Assembly (NCBI RefSeq): GCF_964275005.1
Contig: NC_092705.1
Coordinates: 11,533,912 to 11,597,911, forward strand
DNA from: Diadema setosum
Lineage: Eukaryota; Echinodermata; Echinoidea; Diadematoida; Diadematidae
Reading direction: 5' to 3'
DNA: 64,000 nt
Shown here: piece by piece, positions 10,801 to 22,800 of the stretch
Position numbering within the stretch: the stretch's first letter is position 1
Layout of the letters: each line of letters starts with the position of its first letter
Position numbers and translations under genes: made by a program
Notes under the pieces: model-generated
Told to the model about the DNA's origin: nothing
The model's database searches: none
Seen by the model: the letters and a program-made list of their open reading frames with translations, nothing else

Positions 10801-13800
10801 ACATCATGAGCCTTAGCAGTCTCCTCATCCAGCGGTTCCAACACAAAAGTTTTAAAAATTCATAACTTTTGCATCGATTGTCCAATTTTCCTCAAACTTT
10901 CACTTATGTGTTCTACTAATATTGCTGCATTCTCTCAATCCTTATGTTAATGAAGGTGAACTTGTCCTTCAAACCAAATGCTTTTATTCTCACACTAAGC
11001 CATCTACATTGTACTTGTATAACTTTTCATTCTCATTTCCACTGTAGTTTCAGTTTCCAAGAACTGAAATAAACTTGAAAAATAAACAGAGATGCTATCA
11101 AATGTCTCGGAGGTTTTGCCAAAGTACTCACATGAAAGGACTGAGCAATGTTTATTTAATAAGGTCTTCTTTATCCAGGGGTAGCCTCTTCAGTGTTGCA
11201 ACTGCTCTACCAGTGAGCTCCGCAGTTATCATTACCCCAGCATTGCCAGGTACCCATCTATACACTTGGGTTGAGAGGGATGTGGTTGGTACAAACATCT
11301 TGTCCAAGGCACTAGGCAGGAATCAAACTTGGATCCTCTGATTAGGAGTAGGGAGTCTTATCCACTTTGCCACAGCACCCCCATTTTTTTGTTTCATGAA
11401 TACATGCAATAAAGGGGTTTAAGAATGACTTGAAATAGGTAAATGAATAAACAGACAAACTTATGGCAGAATTCAATGATATTGATAATCACCTGACTCA
11501 GATTCGGAAACACTGATCCTCTTCTTTTTCTCTGGCTGGGATTTTCTCTGGGTCTGCTTCACTGTGGTGAACTTTGACCTGGCAGGCTCCTCCTCCTCCT
11601 CCTCTTTGACAGCCTCTACCTCTACATCCTCTTCTTCCTTGGTTGATCTCTCCCTCTCCTTGTCGGCATCCCCCGCTGGACTGAGCGAGGGCGCTGTTGA
11701 AGGGGTGCTGGGTTTCTTTTGGCTCATGAATGCTAGCATCCCCTTTGGTTTGGGTTTCTAGATAGGGAAAGCAGTACTTTATAAGATAACTTTTTTTTTC
11801 ATTGTTTTTTTGTTTAAAAATTCTTCAAAACTCATTAGCAGGGTGAAAACGGACAGCTATCATCAGAAAGTCCTGTTTCCCAGAAGATATCTGTTCCTCA
11901 TGAGATGGACTTTTTATTTTGTTCGCCCTCAGTGTTCTACTTAAAAAAAACAAACAACACAAGAGACCCGCGGGTCTAGCGCTCACCTGAGTATCGCAAG
12001 TTCACCTTTCACGCAGTCACTAATCTAAATTATTCACAGCTCTACTAAAATTTGACCAGGCATTCTCAAGAAGAAGATGAAAATGTACAATAAGGGCCCA
12101 AATTTTTTTAAGATTCCTTAATTTGGGGGGATTGGGGGCCCCCTGGGGCCCTCTGGGTGGGGTATGGTGCCCATTTTGATAAATTGAGATCCTAACCCCC
12201 TAGGGATGCTACCTGCCAAGTTTGGGGAAAATTGGTCATGGGGTTCTCAAGAAGAAGATGAAAATGTGTAATTTTGGCCCCATTAGGACCCCCCCCCCCC
12301 CCCCCCCGGGGCCCCTGGGTGGGGAATGGTGCCCATTTTAATAAATTGAGATCCTAACCCCCTAAGGATGCTACCTGCCAAGTTTGGTGAAAATTGGTCA
12401 TGGGGTTCTCAAGAAGAAGATGAAAATGTGTAATTTTGGCCCCATTAGGACCCCTCCCCACCCCCCTCCCCTGGGTCCCACGGGGGGCACCCCTGATTCT
12501 GCCATGAACAAACTTGAAACTACAATCATCAATGTACTAACTCATAGTATCAACTTAGCTCTATCACTTCTGGTTCTAGAGAAGAAGATTTTTACAGATT
12601 CCTTAATTTTGGGGGATGTGGGCCCCCTGGGGCATCTGGGTGGGGCATGGTGCCCATTTTAACAAATTGAGATCCTAACCCCCTAGGGATGCTCCCTGCC
12701 AAGTTTGGTGAAAATTGGTCATGGGGTTCTCAAGAAGAAGATGAAAACGTATAATTTAGGCCCCATTAGGACCCCTCCCCACCCCCCTCCCCTGGGTCCC
12801 AAGGGAGGCACCCCTGATTCTGCCATGAACAAACTTGAAACTACAGTCATCAATGTACTAACTCATAGTATTAACTTAGCTCTATCACTTCTGGTTCTAG
12901 AGAAGAAGATTTTTACAGATTCCTTAATTTTGGGGGGTTTGGGCCCCCCTGGGGGCCCCCTGGGTGGGGCATGGTGCCCATTTTAACAAATTGAGTTCCT
13001 AACCCCCTATGGATGCTACCTGCCAAGTTTCATGAAAATCGGTCTTGGGGTTTTCAAGAAGAAGATGAAAATGTAACTAGAAATGTCGCTATGGCGACTG
13101 ATGCCTCCGCCATAATGCATGATTCTCCCAATAGGCGTATAGTACAATGTCTTCACAATGTGTGATCCATGACAGTTTCACATAACTGGCAAAATATTGA
13201 AATGACAGGTTTGTCAGAAATGTCTTGAACTGGGTTTGCTATAATTTTCTAAGAGTGCAGGTACACATATTTGGGGAATTTTGGGAAAGTTTATGCAATG
13301 AGTAATTTCCAAGGTACGAAGAAAGAGTGTGATGACGGTACAAAATAGATTTTTTTTTTTTTTTTTTGGGGGGGGGGGAGCATTGAAACCTGGCCTTTGA
13401 CCCTTAACCTTTGACCTTCTGGCTGGAAATTTCCCGGAGAATCTCCATTAGGTAATGCATGTATTAAGTTTTGAAACTAATAATGCAAGCATTGCATATA
13501 CTAGTATATGAGGGAAATAGTAAAATTTTGAGGAGTTGACCTTGACCTTTGACCCCTGACTATTGACCCATGACCCCTAAATTCCCTAGATAATCCCTGC
13601 CAGACAGTACATGCATATGTACCAAGTTCCACGAAGATACATTGAAGCATTTGAGAGAAAAGTAATATTGCAACATTTTCACCTAACCTTTGACCTTTTG
13701 ACCTTTGACCTTATGACATGAAACTCTCTCTGGAGAATCTTTACGCAGTAGTACATGTCCACACCAAGTTTCAAGAAAATATCTTCGGGCATTTGCATAG

Positions 13801-16800
13801 ATATGGGGGAAATTGCAACATTTGTAGCATTTGACCTTGACCTTTTGACCTTTGACCTCTTGCCAATGTCACTAAAATCTACTCAACTAATTGTCCCATC
13901 ATACATCATCCTTGGACCAAGTTTGGTGAAAGCTGCTTCATCCAGTTTTGAGTTATCACTTAAACAGATACATTTTAGGATTTGACCTTGATCTTTGACC
14001 TTTGACCTCTGTCCGATTTCACTGAAAAACTAATCAAGTAATTGTCCTATCATACATCATCCTCCAACAAAGTTTGGTGAAATTTGCTCCATCCAGTCTT
14101 GAGTTATCGCGTAAACGGATACAATTTCATGATTTGACCTTGACCTTTAGCCGATTTCACCCAAAATCTAATCAAATAATTGCCCCATCATACTTCATAC
14201 TTGGACCAAGTTTGGTAAAATTCCAGTAAATGTTACTCAAGTTATCGCGTAAACGAAAGCGGACGGACGTACGTACGGACGTACGGACGTACAGACGTAC
14301 GGACGTACGGACGTACGGACGTACGGACGGACGGACGGACGGACAACCCGAAAACATAATGCCTCCGGCACCACTTCGTGGCGGAGGCATAAAAAGTTTA
14401 CGCACGACGGACGACGCACGACGGACGCCGGACGAAGGGCTATCGCAATAGCTCACTTGAGCCTTTGGCTCAGGTGAGCTAATAATGTTGGATGATCGTC
14501 TTGTGTCCATCCCAATATTTTCCTTTCGAGTCCAACCCAAATATGTGATACATGCCAACGATTTTTATTGTGGCTACTACTAAGACACTGAATAATTGGT
14601 GTTCATTTATGTCGATGAAATGCAATATGTCAATCAGTTGCAATAAAAAAATGTGATGTGAGAATCTATTTGAATAAACACATACAGATTCAAAGAGTTG
14701 CTTACAGGAAATTGTTTCTATTCATTTATCTTTTCCTTTTTTTTTTGTAATGAAACATGAGAGTGATTAGATAGTACCACAATGACTGGTGGACCTTATT
14801 TCATTTGTATGGTTTTTTTGCTTCAACCTACCGAAACTTCCTTCTTTTTCTCTTCCGTTTTCTTCTTTTCCCCATCCTCCTCCTTCTTCGGATCCCTGGT
14901 CTTGTTCCTCTCCGCCTGAGCAGCGAAGCTGGCCGCCAGCGAACCTTTCTTGGCTTTGGATGCCGATGGCTTGGCTGGGGCGGACGAAGTACTGGATGTT
15001 GACTGGTTTCCAAACCCATTCACCTGTTTGGGAAGAGTGAGATTCAAGGGTGTTTGCAAATGGTACCCCTTGGTGTTGTCACAGTAGTTTTGATTGATGT
15101 TTGATGCAATTGTTTGTTACATTTTTTTTTTTTCCAGCATGGACAAAACATGAGTCACTATTAAACTTGCTGACTTCTTAAGAGTCACAGACATACATGT
15201 ACTGTACTTGGCTGCTAAACTGATTAAAGGCAAGCTTGTCAACACAAATGGGTTACTGCTCCACTTTAATAGGCAGAGTCTATGTCTTTCCTGTTTTCCC
15301 TCCATTACCTGTGGAAATTAGAGCTAATTAGCACAACCAGTTGTTCACAATAATCGGTCATCATACTATGACATCATACTACTACACCTTGACATCTTCC
15401 AATCCATTTAATGAAAATGGGTTAAAAGCAAATTAGACTGAAGAAATAGACACATGCCAAAAAAAAACAAACCAAAACATTAACAATTGCCATTGCAATA
15501 ACTAATGAACTCTAAATGGAAATTGGAATATCATCTTTCCACAACTACTGTATATAAATGCATTCTTGTGGACCACGCCAAACATAGCCTCTCCGATAGG
15601 CATCGGGCTGTATCGATACTAGACTGATCGCTATATGGAGACGGACATGTGAGGGCTTCAGCCCGAGCGCCTATCATCACTCGTTTTCGAATCATTAGTT
15701 TTCGTAGATATTCTGCGAAAAACTGGTACGTATGTATGTTGAATATGCATAACGCGTAAAGGCTATATTAGGCAACTCCAACAGCGTACTAGGTAGAAGA
15801 TGGTTGATAGCCAAAATAATTATTCTTTGAAAATTCCCAATAAAGTGAAATTGTCAAGTAATAGTACAAATTAAAACAAAACATTTACATAACACTGAGA
15901 CTAATGAGAATCAAAATGGCACAGTAATTATGAAATCACATAGTAGTTCTTATAAACCTACCCAAACAAACATGGATCCGTCCAAAAAATATGCAGTTGG
16001 AGATGATATTTGATTGGTTTAATCGATGAGGTCGATGACCACATAAGGCCTGTCTTATGAATCATGCATAAAAATACGCGTCGTGCATACGATACGCATA
16101 TCATGAATAATGATTCGAAAACGAGTGATGATAGGCGCTCGGGCTGAAGCCCTCGCATGTTCGTCTCCATATAGTGATCAGTCTAGTATCGATACAGCCC
16201 GATGCCTATCGGAGAGGCTACGCCAAACACTTACGCCAAACACTATGTGCAAGCCAAAGTTGGTAGCGATCGCGCAAGTGATGGTAAAGATCTTTAGGAG
16301 GCCCTCATGCTCCTACCCCCTCAACCAACTCTTTTGATACTCAAAAAAAGCCCTGTCTTTCTAGGGTTAAGCTATACCTTGGGCTTCTCTGATGTAGAAG
16401 TGGGCTGCTGGGCATCTCTTAACCTTTCAAGCTCATCTTTCGATCTGGCCTTGGCTGCCTCGCACTGAATGGCACTGAACCTGGAAAACAAAGTGATGAC
16501 ATCTGTGAGGTGCACACTGATACCCGGTTCATAGAATAAAAAAGTGTAGCCTCACTCATGTTAAAAGGTCATTTATAAGAAAATTGTTTCTTAATTTACA
16601 ATAACAAAACAACAATAACAACAACACGACGACGATGACAACAACAACAACAACGACAACAATAACGACAACAACAACAATCACCACCACCAGACATGAG
16701 TTACTGTAGGTTCAATGGACCCCACTGACAGAAGAGCAACTGTTAAACCTGGACCTGGAAGACACATCAGCATTAGATTTTACACAGCTTTATTGCCCCA

Positions 16801-19800
16801 ACCCCAGACTCCTACACAACCGTACAACACCAACCTTTTGAAATGAAAACTTTCTACAAAAGCTTAAGGGCCCACATTTCATCAACCTGTCAATGTAAAC
16901 TTATGAGCTATCACAATATGCTGCTGCAATATTGAAACCTTTAACACATACTTTTCTTCACACAGTATTAAAATCCACATTTTAAAACAAACCATGTATG
17001 CATGTACATGAACTGGGCACTTACTGAATAGTGGCAATTCCAAAACATCTGTTTTGAATCAATTGTGAAATCATGAAAATTGATTACAAACCTCAGAAAC
17101 AAAGATCAGCTTCATCAAATTATATTATTAAACCAATGAAGACACTTGGTATCAAAACTTGCCTATTTGTTCTTGTGATATGTTGCTTAGTGATCTCATA
17201 GTCTGTCGTGAAAAGGGCGTTGCTGTCCTTGAGGGGATTCTTCTGGACACTGAAAATGTGCTGACCGAGCACCTTCTTCATACTGGACTTCACATCTAAC
17301 ATGCAAACCACAGATATCATACAACTGTATGAAATTTGATATCTTCACAAGCATTCAACAATGGTAGAAGCTGTCATTCTCAGAGGCTCATAGTCTTGCA
17401 TTGTCTCAATTGAAACGTAGCCTGAATGAATGCCTCATGCTATAATGGCCAATGTGCAAAAATAGTAAATTCTTTGCAGAAAAATGAAACAAACATATCA
17501 ATTCCTACAATAAAATACCGGGCAGTCCACCCTTTGTACTACATCTCTAGACCCCACTGTATCAAGTGTGTCTGTTCATTGTATGCTTTTAGTTTGTCTC
17601 TTAAAAAAAAATACTTTATACTTTTATTCATGAAGTACAAAGAGACTTCTTTCAGAATGTGTTAATTTGGTATGTGCTATATAAGAACAGTTTAATATTG
17701 TCCTGATTGAGAGGTATCAACCTTCACAACCCATGCCTGTCATTTACCTCACAGCCAATGGAAAGATGCTTGAAATAAAAAGAACTTCTCACCGCTGAAA
17801 TCATGCAAGGAATACCTACACGCTTCACTATCAAATCCACATGTTTGATGCAATATCTAGACTGAAGCTATTCTGGTATCAAAGTTGACATGTAATAGCA
17901 GGTTCTTGTTAATCACTGACATCATCTAAATTGAGTTGAAAAAAGGTGAATAAATTACAAAGTCAGTCTGACAGTACCTTCAAGTCCATTTTCATTGACG
18001 ATTGCAACTCTTGTCATCTAGAAAGAAAAGAAAAGAAAACATTCATCTTGATCATTCTTAATCAACATGCCTACAAGGGAAAAAAAAGTTCACATGGACT
18101 ACAAATCAGTCTTTATATAATAAACAGCTACATATTGATTGGAATGTTGCAGATATCCCGTCATTCTATATAATGAAAGAGCTCTTTGTGTTGAACATAA
18201 CTACATGTCACGTTGCAAAGAACATACCCACTCTTGCTGTATTCAAATTCTGCATAAAATCAAGATTATGACATGGCTTGATATTCAAGTTCAGAAAAAG
18301 GGTTTGATTTGACAAAATGCACTTCTTTATTGTTCAGTTTTGATCTGGGTTTGTTCCCAGTAACAGGGTTGGCTGGATTTACCTCACTCTTTAAGCAGCC
18401 TCTCTCACACCTCCTTTCCTAACTTGCCTGATTTGGGGCATCCTCTTTTCTCAAACCAACCCTCCCTTAGCTCCTCCTCCACCTGTCTCTTCCATGTCTT
18501 CTTCGGTCGCCCTCGATTTCTTGGCTCATTCACTTTAAGCTCTAACATTAGCACTTTCCTCATTTTCCACTGACACATGGTTAAATGTGTTCATGAAAAG
18601 ATGTATCCATTCACACATCTCTAGATCACATCTGTCATTCTGCAATGCCCCCCTCCCCCCCCCCCCTTTTTTGTTGTAATGGGGTTGTTCGGCTTGCTTA
18701 TTCATGACACCAGTGGTTTTCATGGCATTATATTAACCAAGCCTTGCGATCTTATCTACTACTTGTACAACAGTAGGTACATTGTACGATGCTGGCAAAT
18801 ACAAATGCCTGTGAATCACTGCCTCTGCATCTCTCTGAACACACTTCACTCAAGTTGTACCCATTCCAAGATGATAAAAGAAATGTGCTCTGTGCCGTGG
18901 AGAAACACAAGAAGCTCCAGCTGAAAATCTGATTTTGTATGGTTAGACTGGTATGTAGCACAAAACACAACGGCCTTGCCATTATGCCTATTGGTAGTAG
19001 TTTACTGGAGAGTAATGGATATAGTTCACCTGTGTGCCATTCTTGGTTTCTTGTGTCCCTGTAACTGCATAGGTTACATTTAGGGTAGATGATGCATCCT
19101 TGGTCTTCTTTGCTTGTTCTTTGATGAATGTCTCCAGTAACCTTCAAGAGAAACAAATGCATAAATAACATAGAAACACTCCATCCACATTACAACTCTG
19201 ATATTTGCTTTTGGGCAGGTGCATCTCGGGTATTTTGCTCACATCTACACACGTTGCACTGGATATCCATAATAAATAAATGTATGGAAATATTAATTTC
19301 CATACAACATCATTATAGGAGTTGAATATATGCAGGACATGAACATCTATTTTAAATAATGCCATTTGACCCTCACAAATCAAGCACAAACTCCACTACT
19401 TCCTAACCCCTCCCCCCCAAAAAAAAACAAACAAAAAAACAAAAACAAAAACAAAACAAAAAACAAAAAACAAAAAACAAAACAAAACAACCCCCCCCAA
19501 AAAAAAAAAAACACAAAACCCAAAGCAAAACAAAACTGCAGCTGTGATACAAGACATCAAAAGCATTTGACAAACTTATAATTTTCACTTTTGAACCTTT
19601 TCCTTTGTGAGAATGTATTTACGAATGTTCAAGGTCACATAATATGTGATATGTGCATGTATTGAAGATGTTTTTGATCAGTTGGAATTCTCACCTTTTT
19701 GCAGAGTTTACATGAACTTCAAGGGTTTGGCTGAGCCATTTGTAGGTCACCTGCAGAATGGATGGATTCAAATGCTTAAATTAGAATTTCTTCTGTTTAA

Positions 19801-22800
19801 AAATGCATATATTCATCATCTGTACATACCTCTTATATATACCATGTACCTCTTTAACCTTCAGACTTCTGAATGATTTTGCATCAACAAGCTTTTGTAT
19901 ACAGTGTATTATTCAACTGTAATGTGTCATTGAGACTGCTGTTATTCTCATAATACATGTACCGGTAGATTTCACCAGAAGATGAATACAATTTGCAATT
20001 AAAATCTTCACTATTGCATAACCGTACAGGCAAAGGAAAGGTTTCATTCCGTATAAAACTCGAGAAAATGAATGAGAGAAAGGATGAGAAGAAGCAAAAC
20101 GAAAAGAGAGAGAGAGAGAGAGAGTGGTGGGAGAGGGAGGGGAGAGAGAAAGGGTGGATGAGTGTCTTGAACAAGAAGATGCTTTCGGGTATCAAAGAAA
20201 ACATTGAATAATGAAATTAACACTTAAGCATCTAACTGGGAATTAAAATATTGAGATGATCTGTAACAGAAAGTTACAGAAACCATAATTGGACCATTTC
20301 AAAAGATTCTAACCCCCCCCCCCCCACACACACACACACTACTGTGGATAATAGCGGTATATCGGATTCATTGATATTTTTTTTTTAAAATATCTTAATA
20401 GTTTTCCGCTAAATGCAATCTCGGCAGCATTACGTTTGGATTTCAAACCAATAAAAAATTGGAAAAAGGTAAAGTCAAACAAACTTAGAATTTCTTTATT
20501 TCTTAAATCAGACATAAAATAACACTCATTACCAGAGTAATAAAATTCTGAGTATGGTAAACCTCACTGCTTCACACAAACCAGTGGCAGTGTAGATCCA
20601 GACAGAGACAATTAAAAAACCTGCACCAAGGTCTGGCCTCCAATACCAAAGTTTGACCGTGCCCAAAAGCACAGAATGTTTCTAAATTTACTTTCAGCAA
20701 GTAACTGTAGGGTAATATCCCCAGTATTCGGTCACTTAAGCTTTTTTGCAATATTTTTCAAACTAAGATAATACATACATACATCATATCTACAGCAATG
20801 TATGTGAAATATATCAAATTTCTTTAATCTCAATTTTCATTTTGTTAAATATCACACAGAATTTCACAAAATCGCAAAATATATCACCTTGAAAATTCCC
20901 CAGTATACGGTCACCACCACCAGTATTCGGTCACGCGATATGCGCGTTCAAAGTCAATGCGTGTTCAAAGCAGCTGAAAAACGCGCGCGTGCGCGCTACC
21001 TTGTTGGCGCCCGTTGGTGACCGAATACTGGGGACTCGGCACTTGCATTCAACCCTTGTACATTGAGACACTGTATTGGCACGTACGGAAATTTTGTTTT
21101 CTTGAGCAAAAAATCTCGCGAGAGAATGGCCTATTTCTTGATTGTTAGCACTTTTTCGGTGACCCGTACTCTTAAAACTGGGCCTTATCCGCATGCGCTT
21201 TTGGAAAGTAGCATTGATTCTGCACTTTTGACGGTAAAATTTGGGATTTTGGATGGATTTTTGGAGGGGGTTAAGGGAGTTTCCTGTTGTGAACGAGTGT
21301 GAAAGTATGTGAATTGATGTGACTTGCGTGTGTTGTGACAGTTGAACTTACTGGCTGGTGACTAGTGATAAGTGACCGAATACCGGTAACTGACCGAATA
21401 CTGGTGCTCTTACCCTACTGTACATGTAGGTCGAATTTTGGATGGTGTTTTGGTAGAATTATGGGCGACTTGCTTTACTTTAGAAACTAAAGTACCCATA
21501 CTGTATGCAAATACAGTAACACGTGTGTAAGTTAAGGCAAAGATAGCACCACCCCACATAGAGCTTCTATCTCGTGCTTGGTTGATTTGAACAAAAACAG
21601 AACCTGGACTCCTGGAGTATCAATATTGTAATGAAATGACGGTTAAGTAGATTGCGTATGCTGTATGTAGCTTACATGTGTTGGAAGGGCGCGCGCTCGG
21701 CAACTATAGTATGTGTGTAAAGGGTAAACGCGCTTATCGCTCCTAGTATGCTAAGGGTATATCTGCGAGCGCGTCTGCGTACAATTTGTAGTTGGGGAGA
21801 GTTGCTGAGTGCTCACTACCGCCGACGGCATGATGCAATATCCCCCGTTGAAAGCCACAAAAAGATAGCCGGGCCGCTGATTGGCTGATCGTCCGGCCGT
21901 CCGCTTTTCCGCACAGCGCAGTGTGCAAGATTCACTACTCCATGGATTGGTGTGGTGTACACAATGCGTTGCACTCAACATGCGTGCTCGCCTTTGTATT
22001 ACGTAGCAGTTATGGCGGCGACCTCGGCTGAAGAGCTCCCGTCAGTACACAACGCTACACAAACCATACAATATGGCAACCAATTTGCATTGTGGTGTTG
22101 AGCTTCTTATGTGTCGCTCCACACCCGTACATGTCGCTACCATACATATCGCATGCATTGATACACACACACCAACGAACACATCAAACAACTTCACAAA
22201 GTCACACCTTAAAATCACGTAAAAATATGACTTATCAAATCTCAAACACAACGATAGCTTCACTGAATACATGGTTACACCGAAGGAGGAAAATATTTTG
22301 CCAAAAATCGAAAATTTGATGTAAAAATGCCGAGTTTAGTATCAAACTGTTCGGCCGATCGCGCTGGAAATCGTCGCACACATATGTTATAACGTTGTGG
22401 GAAAATATGTAAATGACGGGAGTAAAGAGCCAATGATGATGCAGCTTCAGTGTAGTCCTGATTCATGAATGAAAAATGACGTCATTGTCAATGCGTGCGA
22501 GGGCAGTAGCGAATTGCGCATGCACGGTTTTCAGGGCACAAACCTTCGTGGACGGACGTGCTGTCTGAATTCTCTCTGTCAGACTAATCGTCACCTACAA
22601 GTTACCATAGTGTTACGTGTGTATAGGTGTTAGGTGCTAGGCATCGGCTTCACACCCACTTGTGTCGACTGGATCGTCATATATGGTAATAAAGTTCTTT
22701 TATCTTCACGAACTTGTTATGATGCGCGTGATTTAGTGTGATCAATTCAGCTCAGCGAATATGATGTGCATTATGTGGCGCGTGGCGTGATGTGTTGGCG

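Larger units (their letters stand above)
13078..14392 (+). mobile_element. nested element with GCCTCCGCC ends
   Basis: Begins AACTAGAAATGTCGCTATGG then GATGCCTCCGCCATAATGC and ends ATGCCTCCGGCACCACTTCG then TGGCGGAGGCAT. After its removal the host element reads on as AAGAAGATGAAAATGTAAC...AAAAGTTTACGCACGACGG. It includes the half-site array and the ACGG minisatellite. Confidence 0.65.
11948..14482 (+). mobile_element. composite non-autonomous element, long copy
   Basis: One end carries GAGACCCGCGGGTCTAGCGC (a palindrome) and the other GAGCCTTTGGCTCAGGTGAG, which pairs with nearby GAGCTATTGCGATAG-type sequence. The body holds three or four tandem blocks of about 320 bp, each with CAAGAAGAAGATGAAAA and GGTCATGGGGTTCTC. 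A second element is nested at 13078-14392. A shorter inverted copy is at 42266-43318. The end hairpins suggest a Helitron- or Helentron-like non-autonomous element, which is an inference. Located in POLD3 intron 7. Confidence 0.7.

Noticed and set aside
12384..12986. Two similar plus-strand open frames MVKIGHGVLKKKMK
   Set aside because: They lie in tandem blocks of the composite element and repeat with the DNA unit; no sign of selection for protein.
14172..14558. Open frames rich in VRPYVRTSVR on both strands
   Set aside because: Translations of the ACGG minisatellite.
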